64,000 nucleotides of DNA from a bacterium SCSIO 12643 (lineage in GTDB: Bacteria > Bacteroidota > Bacteroidia > Flavobacteriales_G > Salibacteraceae). Positions 8,812 through 18,113 of this stretch are shown here, one piece after another. A program made the position numbers and the translations under genes. Under the pieces are notes generated by a model. It had not been told where the DNA came from. It made no database searches and was given only the letters and a program-made list of their open reading frames with translations. Positions within the stretch are counted from its first letter, which is position 1, and the number at the start of each line of letters is the position of its first letter. The stretch is from contig CP073750.1 in the NCBI GenBank assembly GCA_024398135.1, forward strand, positions 3,100,001-3,164,000, given 5' to 3'.

Positions 8812-9438
8812 ATGAAAGTTCTGTCAACCAATCGATCTGATAAAAGAATTATTACAATTAATAATGCAGAAGTAGAAACCGGGATGTTTAAAGTGCCGGT
8901 TCCGGAAGGAATTACAATAACCGAAAATGGCGTGCTGTCTGATACCGTGTGTGATTTAAGATATCATGGCGGTAGAGATAAAGCATGTTACATCTTTGGG
9001 AGGAACAACTATCCCTATTTCCAGAAATTATACCCGGATGCAAAATGGGAAACCGGATTTTTTGGAGAGAATATTGAGTTGGATGTTTTAAATGAATCTC
9101 AATTGTTTATTGGTGATAAGTACCAAATTGGAGAAGCTGTTATTCAAATTGCACAGCCAAGAACTCCGTGTTCTAAATTGGGTTACCGATTTGGAAATAT
9201 GGCGAGTTTAAAAGACTTTATCAACTCGCCACATCCGGGAGCATATGTACGTGTTTTAAAAGATGGATTGGTGCGTGAGGGAGATGAAATGACATTGATT
9301 GAAAAAGCAAGTCAGAGATTATCTCTAACCGACTTATATCAAATCAAGCATAATAAATCAAAACATGCCGAAAGAATTCAGGAAGTATTGGACCACCCGG
9401 ATGTAACGGATAATGTAAAATCAGGTTTGTCAAAATGA
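8812..9438 (+). CDS. MOSC domain-containing protein
   Basis: 208 residues from ATG 8812; the frame opens earlier at a TTG (8788), but the ATG gives the normal YiiM-type start MKVLSTNR. The MOSC core shows DLRYHGGRDKACYIF, then GFFGENIELD, QIAQPRTPCSKLGYRFG with the conserved Cys, and PGAYVRVLKDG. MOSC proteins bind molybdenum cofactor sulfur chemistry and act in reduction or detoxification of N-hydroxylated compounds; the exact reaction here is not known. The stop overlaps the start of the HD gene (ATGA), so the two are translationally coupled. A molybdate transporter is encoded at 53.7-56 kb. Confidence 0.9.
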   Translation: MKVLSTNRSDKRIITINNAEVETGMFKVPVPEGITITENGVLSDTVCDLRYHGGRDKACYIFGRNNYPYFQKLYPDAKWETGFFGENIELDVLNESQLFIGDKYQIGEAVIQIAQPRTPCSKLGYRFGNMASLKDFINSPHPGAYVRVLKDGLVREGDEMTLIEKASQRLSLTDLYQIKHNKSKHAERIQEVLDHPDVTDNVKSGLSK

Positions 9439-10088
9439 GTAATGAGATTGTAGAGAAAGCGGCACAGTATGTTAGAAGTGTGTTAGAGGGAGAGGGCTCC
9501 GGGCATGATTGGTGGCACATCAAAAGGGTGTATGATTTATCTAATAAAATAGCAATGCATTATCCCGAAGTAAATCTGGAAATTGTCCAACTTGGGGCAT
9601 TATTACATGATATTGGAGACCATAAATTTTATAATGGTGACCATACTATGGGACCTAAACTGGTAACGGAATGGTTGGATCAGAATGGTGCAGATCAGGC
9701 GAAGATAGAGCATGTGGTACGCATTGTTAAAGAAATATCCTACAAGGGCGCGGGTGTTGCTACCCCGATGAGTTCGTTAGAAGGAGAGATCGTTCAGGAT
9801 GCAGATCGCCTGGATGCTATTGGTGCCATCGGAATTGCGCGAACTTTTGCATACGGAGGGAACAAAAACCGAGAGATGCACAATCCGGAAGTCCAATCGG
9901 AAATGCATGATGATTTTGAATCCTATAAAAAAACAACTGGTCCAACGATAAACCATTTTTACGAAAAGTTGCTGCTACTTAAAGATCGCATGAATACGGA
10001 ATGGGGGAAGAAAATGGCCGCACATCGTCATGCATACATGGAAACTTTTCTGGAAGAGTTTTATGCGGAATGGGATGGAGAGCGTTAA
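9435..10088 (+). CDS. HD domain phosphohydrolase (YedJ-like)
   Basis: 217 residues, start ATG overlapping the MOSC stop. HD-type metal ligands are visible as H24 and H28 (GHDWWHIKRVYDL), H58-D59 (ALLHDIGDHKF) and a later Asp in QDADRLDAIGAIGIARTF. The GGNKNREMHNP segment is typical of the YedJ branch of metal-dependent phosphohydrolases. No signal peptide; cytoplasmic. Substrate probably a nucleotide or other phosphoester, but not defined. It converges on the OmpA-like gene with a 3-base gap and no terminator. Confidence 0.9.
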   Translation: MSNEIVEKAAQYVRSVLEGEGSGHDWWHIKRVYDLSNKIAMHYPEVNLEIVQLGALLHDIGDHKFYNGDHTMGPKLVTEWLDQNGADQAKIEHVVRIVKEISYKGAGVATPMSSLEGEIVQDADRLDAIGAIGIARTFAYGGNKNREMHNPEVQSEMHDDFESYKKTTGPTINHFYEKLLLLKDRMNTEWGKKMAAHRHAYMETFLEEFYAEWDGER

Positions 10089-10091
10089 AAT

Positions 10092-12431
10092 TTATGGAGG
10101 AGTAATGGACTCCATAATTCCTCGAATAAATAGTTTTTTCTCCGGTATTTTGGCATTGGTTTGAATAACGATTCCATGGAATTGTAAGCCTTTACGACCT
10201 GATGTATTGAATTTGATAATGATTTCTTCACTATCTCCGGGAGCAATTGGGGTAGTAGGATAATCTACCTGAATACAATCACAGTCTGTTGCTATGGAAT
10301 TAATAGTTAATGGTCGTTCTCCGGTATTGGTAAATTTAAATCGGTGTTCAACGATTTTATTTTGTGGTAGCGTTTGGAAATTGTGCGTGGTTTTTTCAAA
10401 TATCACAATAGCATTAGAATCTCCAGGAAGTGTTTGTTCTACCCATATAATCTCAACTTTACGCGCTTCTGAAGCTCCGGAACTATACACGGATTGTCTT
10501 TGACTGTTATAATCATCACTTACTTTCCCCAGCGAAAAGAACTCCCCGAATGGAATTTGTCTAAACTTAAGAAGCCCGCTATCGATAGAAGGTTTTAAAG
10601 CGCCTTCATTGCAGGTGTATAAGAAGTTTTCAATAGAACTGATTCTACGTAAAGCAAGATTGTCATTATAATCAGCATCACCAAGCGGACTGGTAAAACC
10701 TTTAATACCCAGTTGTAGTTTATATCCTTTCTCCAGATACTTTTCCAGAGAATCGGCTAACATTTGGAGTTTGGTAAAACCCACTTCTACATTTTGAACA
10801 AAGAAGGAGTCAATGGCAGTTGATTTGGGGGCTTTTTTCAAAAACATAGGTTTCCTTTTCAGATACGCATTGAAAGTTTCTTCATATGTTTTTTCGGTAG
10901 TGATCTGTCTGGAATTCGAATTCGGTTTATCATTATCGAAATACAGCGCCAATGGCAAGAATTGAACGGAAGCTAATTTAACCACTAAGTCTTCTTCAAT
11001 AGGAATTTCTTCTACCGGAATACTATCAACTTTGTTGGTATCAGGAGGACCGAAGAGGTAAATGTCATTGCAACAAGTTTCTCCTTTAAGCGCGTAACCG
11101 TCTTTTCGGTTGGACACAAAACTGCCGCTCTTTAGTGTGTCAGAATACGTGAAGTACATATCATTTGCTGCAGAATTTAACGGCTTTCCAATGTTGGATG
11201 GTTCTTCAAATCTACCAGGCATTCCTGTGGACTTGAAAACGTCAAATCCCCCATAACCAGGATGGTAGAGACTACTGAAATACAATTGATAATTTGCCGT
11301 ATCATAAAATGGAGTGATTTCATCATCCTTAGTGTTGACATATCTTCCCGCATTTTTAGGACGGCCGTATTTGGTTCCATTGTTTTTAATTTCCACCGAC
11401 CAGATATCCATTTTCCCTCTGGTTCTCGGTCTATTAGATGAGAAGAATAAATAGGTTTTGCCGTTTTTTAATGTAGTTACATAAGGATGCGTACTCGTTG
11501 CATTTTCAGCGTTGATATTCGGTCCTAATTTTACGGCATTTTCCCAGTGATCTTCATACCAGTTGGAAACATATATGGCACATCCATTTTCATCACATCG
11601 GGTAAAATACATTTGGCTACTATCCGGAGTAATGACCGGATTGGCATTATCGGTTAAACTATCATTGATGAGGTCGCTAAGTGGTTGAATACTCCATAGA
11701 CTGTCGATTAAAATTCCTTCGTAAATCAGAAAACGATATTGATCGGCACTATGTTCCAGACTCTTCGTTTCATTGGAGTCAAATCGTAAAGCAGAAAACA
11801 GGATATGTGTGTCATTTAGAATACGTGGACTAAACTCTGCATCAAAACTATTAATACCGTACGGAGCATGTTGAATTTCCCAAGGTTCAATTTGATCCTT
11901 ATTGGTAATTGCCATTTCACAGGCTTTGATCTCAACTTTTGCTCTACGATATAAAGCGCTTCTTTTATCTTCACAAACCTCTCTGTAAAAGCTAAAATAG
12001 TTGGCCGCCTCTTCATATTCTTCTTGTCGTTTAAGCATATCGCCCAAATAGAAGATGGCATCCGCATATTCAATTTTTTCATCCAATTCCATTAAGGATT
12101 TATATCCTTCAGCAGCTTTGGAGTATTGATTGCTTAAACGATTGGCTTCTGCATAAAACCATAATATATCCAGATCAATAGAATCACTTTGAGATGCGAG
12201 GTCAAAATAATAGGCTGCTCCGTAATAATCTTTTTCTTTAAAAGATTTATGCCCATATCTGGACCAATCCTGCGCAATGGATGAATTCCATATTCCAATA
12301 AAGAAGAGTATTCCAATACATTTTAAAAATGACCGATAATGCAGTGATATTTTGTTTGAAGACTTAATACGAAAAATTTTAAATGTAATCAGGACAAGTT
12401 TTAAAATGTTTTCTTGGAGGCAATGGCTCAC
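10092..12431 (-). CDS. TPR-PD40-OmpA-like-DUF1573 envelope protein (PorE-like)
   Basis: 779 residues in the frame from a GTG at 12431, which lies inside the preceding PorP/SprF gene; the hydrophobic signal (FLKCIGILFFIGIWNSSIAQ) only begins near residue 37, so a non-standard start further in is possible. After the signal come TPR helices (~56-170), a PD40 beta-propeller (~195-460; MYFTRCDENG, YLFFSSNRPRTRG, LYFSSLYHPGYGGFD), and a degenerate OmpA C-terminal-like domain (~487-635; GFTSPLGDADYNDNLALRR, where the usual Asp after GHT is replaced by Ser). A C-terminal DUF1573/ASH-like domain (~667-776; TATDCDCIQVDYP-like) follows. The TPR-PD40-OmpA order resembles T9SS protein PorE, an outer-membrane/peptidoglycan linker. 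The terminal DUF1573 is unusual. Third gene of a minus-strand unit after the type B cargo and SprF genes. Confidence 0.82.
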   Translation of the reverse strand: MSHCLQENILKLVLITFKIFRIKSSNKISLHYRSFLKCIGILFFIGIWNSSIAQDWSRYGHKSFKEKDYYGAAYYFDLASQSDSIDLDILWFYAEANRLSNQYSKAAEGYKSLMELDEKIEYADAIFYLGDMLKRQEEYEEAANYFSFYREVCEDKRSALYRRAKVEIKACEMAITNKDQIEPWEIQHAPYGINSFDAEFSPRILNDTHILFSALRFDSNETKSLEHSADQYRFLIYEGILIDSLWSIQPLSDLINDSLTDNANPVITPDSSQMYFTRCDENGCAIYVSNWYEDHWENAVKLGPNINAENATSTHPYVTTLKNGKTYLFFSSNRPRTRGKMDIWSVEIKNNGTKYGRPKNAGRYVNTKDDEITPFYDTANYQLYFSSLYHPGYGGFDVFKSTGMPGRFEEPSNIGKPLNSAANDMYFTYSDTLKSGSFVSNRKDGYALKGETCCNDIYLFGPPDTNKVDSIPVEEIPIEEDLVVKLASVQFLPLALYFDNDKPNSNSRQITTEKTYEETFNAYLKRKPMFLKKAPKSTAIDSFFVQNVEVGFTKLQMLADSLEKYLEKGYKLQLGIKGFTSPLGDADYNDNLALRRISSIENFLYTCNEGALKPSIDSGLLKFRQIPFGEFFSLGKVSDDYNSQRQSVYSSGASEARKVEIIWVEQTLPGDSNAIVIFEKTTHNFQTLPQNKIVEHRFKFTNTGERPLTINSIATDCDCIQVDYPTTPIAPGDSEEIIIKFNTSGRKGLQFHGIVIQTNAKIPEKKLFIRGIMESITPP

Positions 12432-13386
12432 TGAAAATATAGATCAAACTAATTTCAAATCCACCACGATATCTGGAAGCAGCACTCAAAGAAGAGTAGT
12501 TGAAGTCATAAGAAACTCCAATATTCATATTGTTGATATCCATTCCAACTACAGCAAATCCGGCATCATTGATTCTGGACCAAACTCCAAAACAAAATGC
12601 TCTGTAATTGTTGGTACGTGCATCTAAAATATACTTGGCATTTAATCCGGGTGTAATTTGTTGATGCGGGCCCTGAAACATGGTCAGGAATCCTGGAATT
12701 AAATCCATTTTATCAGAAATCTTAAACTGATAGCTTCCATGAATTGAGATTCTAAGGTCTAAGGTAGCGTCATCGGAATTATAGAAATTAATGTTTGGAC
12801 GATTGAGATGATGTGTAGCGAGTCCTAATTGTACTTTTTTCCGTTTTGCAAATTTTGTTTCCCAAAGGATTCCTGCATTTAAATCCAGATAGGATGAACC
12901 GGTTTCAAAAGTCTCCAGTGAACCGCCTCCACCATATTGGTTATCAAAAACAAGTTTATTCGGATCGATTTGCCTTTTAGCCCAGCCAATTTGAGAACCC
13001 ACGGTAAGATGATGCATTCCGGTATTTCCAATTGGAATAGAATATGATCCTGACAAATTGAAATTTACCGTTCCTAAATTACCGTCTCCTGCTTTATCGT
13101 AGAACAAATCCAGACCAACGCCCAACCCTTTTTGTTTCATGAAATTGTGAGCATCTCCGGATAAAGAAAAGGTAGTATATGGTACCGTCACGGAACTCCA
13201 CTGAGATCTATAAATTCCGGCAATTCGATAGCCTCCTTTAAATTGCCCGGTAAGTGCTGGATTTAGTCTGGCCGGAGCTTGATAGAATTGAGAAAAATGA
13301 ATGTCTTGTGCAGTTAAATCAATAGAAAATCCGGTAATAATAAATACCACAAAACCCCAAATGATATGTTTGTACGCACCATTCAT
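12379..13386 (-). CDS. PorP/SprF family T9SS outer-membrane protein
   Basis: 335 residues with a signal peptide and the family hallmark DIHFSQFYQAPARLNPA right after it. Amphipathic strands fill the rest, as expected for a ~14-strand barrel. In gliding flavobacteria SprF, encoded beside SprB, is required for secretion of that type B cargo; PorP is the Porphyromonas homologue. Here the gene follows the 1517-residue type B cargo gene with no gap at all (stop at 13387, ATG at 13386), so it is probably its dedicated partner. Its 3' end overlaps the start of the OmpA-like gene. Confidence 0.92.
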   Translation of the reverse strand: MNGAYKHIIWGFVVFIITGFSIDLTAQDIHFSQFYQAPARLNPALTGQFKGGYRIAGIYRSQWSSVTVPYTTFSLSGDAHNFMKQKGLGVGLDLFYDKAGDGNLGTVNFNLSGSYSIPIGNTGMHHLTVGSQIGWAKRQIDPNKLVFDNQYGGGGSLETFETGSSYLDLNAGILWETKFAKRKKVQLGLATHHLNRPNINFYNSDDATLDLRISIHGSYQFKISDKMDLIPGFLTMFQGPHQQITPGLNAKYILDARTNNYRAFCFGVWSRINDAGFAVVGMDINNMNIGVSYDFNYSSLSAASRYRGGFEISLIYIFSEPLPPRKHFKTCPDYI

Positions 13387-16300
13387 TTATCTGATTACTG
13401 TAATATTTCCTTTCTTTTTGAATGAGCGTCCATCAATACAGATGGCATCCAATTGATAAACAAAAACGGCTTGATCCACTTTCTTACCATCAAATTGGCC
13501 ATCCCATCCTTTATTGAGATCATTTGTTTCAAAGACCATTTCACCCCAACGATTATAAATTTTTAATTCAAGACTTTCCAAGACTTTTCCTCGAATTAAG
13601 AATTCATCGTTTTCATTATCGTCATTAGGAGAAAATGCATTAGGGATAAAAATGTCCGGCTCACCACAGTTGATTTCATATGTGGTTACTGTAACACTGT
13701 TTTTATAAGAGCAGTTGGTGTTCTGCGGATCCGAAACCTGAACAGTATATGTAGTGGTTTGCGGAGGCATTACAGAGGTAACCGGTTGATTCGGTTGGTC
13801 AACTCCACTTGTTGGAGACCATGAATAGAGATATCCCGTTGGCGGAACTGCACGTAGAATGGTGTTAAATCCGAGGATCACCGAGTCGTCATCAGAAGTA
13901 GCAATCACATTTTGATCGTTCAATTTCGACACAGAAACTAAAACGGTATCTGTAAAAGAACACCCACTATCGTTTACAGCAGTAAGATAATAATATGTAT
14001 CCACTAATGGAGCAACAGTAATAGTGCTGGTGTCAGTAGGTCCAATTATTTCCGAAGCCGGAGACCAAAAGAAGTCTAATGGATTGTAAGGAAAATTGTT
14101 ATTGGCCTGTAGTTGAATAGTATCTAATTGACAAATAAAACTATCAGGATTCACGCTAATGGTTTGGTCACTAACAACAACCAAAGTACTGTCAATTTCT
14201 ATACATCCGGCTCCTGAGGTGACTTTAAAGTAATAGTATTTATAGGTGTCCGTCTGGGTAGTTTGCATTGTACTATCGGTTAAGCTGGAATTTAAGGTGT
14301 CTGAAACTTCGGATTGAGAGGACCAGATAAATTGAACTCCGGTGCCGTTAGAGTTTCCTTTCAAATTAACCGTAGGTTGATCACTACAAATAATATGAAC
14401 GGAATCACTTTGCGCGTAAATCGGTTCAACCGTAACAATATCAGTAATAGAATCGGTACATACGCTCTGTACGACCAGTAGATATGTTGTGCTTTGGGTG
14501 ATGTTGGCTGTTGGATTGTGAATGGTTGGATCATTTAATCCTGTTGTTGGAATCCACGTATATGTAGCACCTGAAGGATATGCCGGAACTCCAATTTCAG
14601 TATCTTGTCCTAAACATGCCAGGTGATTTATGGTATAATTACTATCTCCTTTAACCTCTAAAACCAATGAGAAGGTATCTGATTGCGGACAAATGCTGGA
14701 ATCGAAAGCAATCAAGGTGACGGTGTAAAAACCTTTATTTGCGTAGTTTGTGGTGGGATTACTTAGAGTAGATGAATTACCATTTCCTAAATCCCATAAA
14801 TATGTTGTGGTCGCTAAGCTATCTGTAGTATTGTTAAAAGTAGTATTAAATGGTGCGCATCCCGGGCCCGGATTGTCAAATGAAGCTACAATAGGATCTT
14901 GTAAATCTTTAATGACCATTTGAAACTCATCTGATGCAGTACATCCCAGAGGAGAGGTGATCTGAAGATAGAATATATTTAATGAATCCGGTGGTGTTAC
15001 CAGAATAGAAGTATCATTTGGATTGGAGTTAATGGTATCGGAGAAATCAGAAAAATTAGACCAGTGATAAGATTGAGCCGGGCTATTGGTTAATGAACCG
15101 AGCCAAAAAGGAGCATCAATAGAGCAGACCGCAGAATCTCCCAAAATTTCTACCTGGATAGAATCAAAAAGAACGGTTTGATTAATGGTGTCCATACAAA
15201 CTCCATTATCCAGAATAAGTGTATAAGATGTGGTTTGAGTCGGGGTACAAATTGGATTGGAAACACTGGTATCACTTAAAAATATAGTTGGTGACCAGGT
15301 AATCGTAATATTTGGATCGTTGTTTTGCGGAATCCCAATTTGTACGCCATCGCCATTACAAGATACTGCATCGGGAAGAGTAGTATTGTTATTGTCCAGA
15401 ACTGTGATTTCACGAGTCAATGTATCTCCCAGATTACACGTGGCCGCATCTGTAACGATCAATTTAACGGTGTAAGTCCCAGATGAAGTATAGGTATGTG
15501 TCGGTTCAAATTGTGTAGAAGTATTTCCATCACCAAAGTCCCATAGGAAGTTTGTTGCAGATTGTTGGACACTCAGATTATCAAATGTAACTGTAAACGG
15601 AGAACATCCGGTCGTAGGCATATCAAAATCTGCAATTACGATTGGGAGTAGAAAATCCATTTTGAATACCGCGAGATTACATCCACTGGTTGAAGAAGCC
15701 CCATTTGTATTGGAATGTGCTCCTGGATTTGGGTGTGTAGGGAAGTCACTGGACCCACCACATCCGGCACATACGGCTTGATATACTTTACCTTTTCGGT
15801 CAAATCTACTCGTTCCTCCATCTACATGTTCATTGGCAGAACCCCCAAAATATGTAGCGTATAATAGCGAATTGGCATCATCACTCATTACCATGACATA
15901 AAAATCCTGGCCATCGGTAGTCCCCTGAATCGGCCCGCCAGCTGTATCCAAACCAGTTGTAGATAAATTACCTCCTAAGATCGGAGCGCCCCAACCACTT
16001 AAATAAATTGCACTACACACATCCACCAGAAAAGCAGTTGGTGAAATATCCGGAGTACCATCTCCGGTTCCGAATCTCGTGCTCCAAATGATAGAGTCTA
16101 ATTCGGGAGTAAATTTGGAAATGAATTGGCCACCTAATGGATCATTATAATTGGCATTTTGAATTAAGGCTCCACTAGGTCCGGATGTCTGACCAAAAAT
16201 GTGTGCATTTCCAAATAAATCAAGCTCTATAAAGTAGCTTTGATCATAAGCGTTAGTTCCAAAGAAAGTACTTTCAATAATACTAGTTCCGTCACTTGTG

Positions 16301-17940
16301 ATATGTGTTATAAAAGCATCGGTATTTTGATTATAACTCGTATCGTAAGCATTAACAGTTGTTGGGAAATTTGAAGATCTTACTCCACCTGAAATATAGA
16401 TATTATTACTATCATCTATAGCTATAGAATAAGCTGCATCATCTGCGATACCGCCTAAATAATTTGTCCATTCCAAAGCGGTCAAATTATGGTTCATTTT
16501 ATAAATAATACCGTCTAGATGGTTGGTACCGGGTAAGTGTTTTGTTGTTTGAAAACCAACACTTCCAATGGGGTTATCATCACTTCTGGTGCAAGTAACA
16601 ATATAGACTTTACCATCTTTATCTAAATCAATTTCACCTCGAACTTCATCTGCATAATTGAATTTTGTGACCCCATTATTTAATCCATCTGTGTGAGTTC
16701 CTCCAAGAAAAGTGGAAGTCTCCAGGTTGTTCCCTGAACTATCAAATTTGACGACTACAATGTCAGATCCATTTTCATAAAAAACACCTAATCCTGATAC
16801 CATGTTTACAGGTAACAAAGGATTATGCACATTAAATGAAGTGTCAAATGCATTTGCGGTTGTTGGAAAATCTGTAGAACCAGTGGTTCCCATCATATAC
16901 AATTCATGAAAATCGGTCACTACCAAACTATGTGGAAGTTCATCTGATGTACCTCCTAAATAAGTAGAGTAAATCAGGAAGGTACCTGTAGTATCCCACT
17001 TGGTAATCGCAATATCAGTACCTGGAACTTGCGGATTACCGGCTCCAGTACCTCCCGCCCATGTTGTTTGATAGGCGCCCGGAGTTGTTGGATAGCCAGG
17101 ATTAAAAGAAGAACTCCCAGAATATAGAAAACCAAATTTGTCGTAGGTTGCTGTATATCCAAAGTTGTTAGATGATGCCCCGGAGTATGATGAAAACACC
17201 AGAACGGGGTCAATGATCAGAGAATAATTGGAATCATATCCATCTGGGAAAACATATGATAGAGTGTTTCCTGATAATTGATATTTACAGTTGATCTTTT
17301 TCTTTTTACCATCTATAATTTGCCACGCTTCGGGTTTTTCCTCCCAGTTTTCGTGTAAAGAAGTGATCACGTATAACTTACCATTTTTAATATAAAGTTG
17401 GTCAACACCTTCGTATTCTAATTCGATTTGTGAAGCATCGGCTCCAGGTGCAATATGTAAATCATATTTTAAACCATCTTGGAGATGATTGTACATGACC
17501 AAATCAATGTTCGGATATAGATTCTGGTATGAGATTCTTTCATACGCAGGAACCTTTTTAGCCCATTTACTTTTGTCATTACCAATGTAGAAGTTGTAAT
17601 GATTGGGAAGTTTTTCATCGCTTACCAGAGTGGGGGTAGAATTAGCATTCAGAAAATGCACCTTATACGCATGAAGCTTTAATTGTAGATCGGAGGTATC
17701 TCCTTTATAAGCACCATGATGAAGTTGCTCTAACATTTCTCCATCATAAAAGTTATAAGTAAAGGAGTTGTTTTCCAAAAAGAGTAAACCATTTGGAATT
17801 TCGGTTCGATAAAGAACGTTAGAATGAAACTGACCTTGATTAGGAACGAATTGATATTGAGTTGTATGAACCTCTTTTTTTCTGGAAAAACCGGAAAAAG
17901 CAATTAAGAATACACTCAAAAAAACTAAAACTTTCCTCAT
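13387..17940 (-). CDS. giant surface protein with SBBP and PKD repeats and gliding-associated type B C-terminal domain
   Basis: 1517 residues with an N-terminal signal peptide (1-20). Residues ~25-240 match the N-terminal domain (DUF7948 type) that precedes SBBP beta-propeller repeats; these repeats follow at ~250-740 (IYISGGVRSSNFPTT, LYMMGTTGSTDFPTT). PKD domains are at ~765-850 (FLWDFGDGNTSTQFEPTHTY) and ~1020-1100 (YLWDLGNGNSSTLSNP), separated by Ig-like modules. The last ~90 residues (IFIPNAFSPNDDNENDEFL to GNITVIR) are the gliding motility-associated (type B) sorting domain. It should be secreted by the T9SS with help of the adjacent SprF-like protein and act at the surface, probably in adhesion. 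Ligand unknown. Confidence 0.9.
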   Translation of the reverse strand: MRKVLVFLSVFLIAFSGFSRKKEVHTTQYQFVPNQGQFHSNVLYRTEIPNGLLFLENNSFTYNFYDGEMLEQLHHGAYKGDTSDLQLKLHAYKVHFLNANSTPTLVSDEKLPNHYNFYIGNDKSKWAKKVPAYERISYQNLYPNIDLVMYNHLQDGLKYDLHIAPGADASQIELEYEGVDQLYIKNGKLYVITSLHENWEEKPEAWQIIDGKKKKINCKYQLSGNTLSYVFPDGYDSNYSLIIDPVLVFSSYSGASSNNFGYTATYDKFGFLYSGSSSFNPGYPTTPGAYQTTWAGGTGAGNPQVPGTDIAITKWDTTGTFLIYSTYLGGTSDELPHSLVVTDFHELYMMGTTGSTDFPTTANAFDTSFNVHNPLLPVNMVSGLGVFYENGSDIVVVKFDSSGNNLETSTFLGGTHTDGLNNGVTKFNYADEVRGEIDLDKDGKVYIVTCTRSDDNPIGSVGFQTTKHLPGTNHLDGIIYKMNHNLTALEWTNYLGGIADDAAYSIAIDDSNNIYISGGVRSSNFPTTVNAYDTSYNQNTDAFITHITSDGTSIIESTFFGTNAYDQSYFIELDLFGNAHIFGQTSGPSGALIQNANYNDPLGGQFISKFTPELDSIIWSTRFGTGDGTPDISPTAFLVDVCSAIYLSGWGAPILGGNLSTTGLDTAGGPIQGTTDGQDFYVMVMSDDANSLLYATYFGGSANEHVDGGTSRFDRKGKVYQAVCAGCGGSSDFPTHPNPGAHSNTNGASSTSGCNLAVFKMDFLLPIVIADFDMPTTGCSPFTVTFDNLSVQQSATNFLWDFGDGNTSTQFEPTHTYTSSGTYTVKLIVTDAATCNLGDTLTREITVLDNNNTTLPDAVSCNGDGVQIGIPQNNDPNITITWSPTIFLSDTSVSNPICTPTQTTSYTLILDNGVCMDTINQTVLFDSIQVEILGDSAVCSIDAPFWLGSLTNSPAQSYHWSNFSDFSDTINSNPNDTSILVTPPDSLNIFYLQITSPLGCTASDEFQMVIKDLQDPIVASFDNPGPGCAPFNTTFNNTTDSLATTTYLWDLGNGNSSTLSNPTTNYANKGFYTVTLIAFDSSICPQSDTFSLVLEVKGDSNYTINHLACLGQDTEIGVPAYPSGATYTWIPTTGLNDPTIHNPTANITQSTTYLLVVQSVCTDSITDIVTVEPIYAQSDSVHIICSDQPTVNLKGNSNGTGVQFIWSSQSEVSDTLNSSLTDSTMQTTQTDTYKYYYFKVTSGAGCIEIDSTLVVVSDQTISVNPDSFICQLDTIQLQANNNFPYNPLDFFWSPASEIIGPTDTSTITVAPLVDTYYYLTAVNDSGCSFTDTVLVSVSKLNDQNVIATSDDDSVILGFNTILRAVPPTGYLYSWSPTSGVDQPNQPVTSVMPPQTTTYTVQVSDPQNTNCSYKNSVTVTTYEINCGEPDIFIPNAFSPNDDNENDEFLIRGKVLESLELKIYNRWGEMVFETNDLNKGWDGQFDGKKVDQAVFVYQLDAICIDGRSFKKKGNITVIR

Positions 17941-18044
17941 AAGTGAGCAAGATATAATGGCACTTGCAATTTAGAAAATATATTTTTCAACTAATACACT
18001 AAATATCACTGATGACGCATGAATTGGATGATAGGTTGTTTAGA

Positions 18045-18075
18045 AATCCGTATTATTCAAAGAAAAATACGGATT
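18045..18075 (-). terminator. likely terminator after the 18114-21611 gene
   Basis: A perfect 10-bp inverted repeat, AATCCGTATT and AATACGGATT, encloses 11 bases. On the minus strand it lies shortly after the stop at 18114 and is followed by a short TTTCT run, so it is a moderate terminator. It would separate the two large cargo genes into different transcripts. Confidence 0.55.
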
Positions 18076-18113
18076 CTTGCAATGCGTAAAACCTATACTT
18101 TAATGATTGATGT

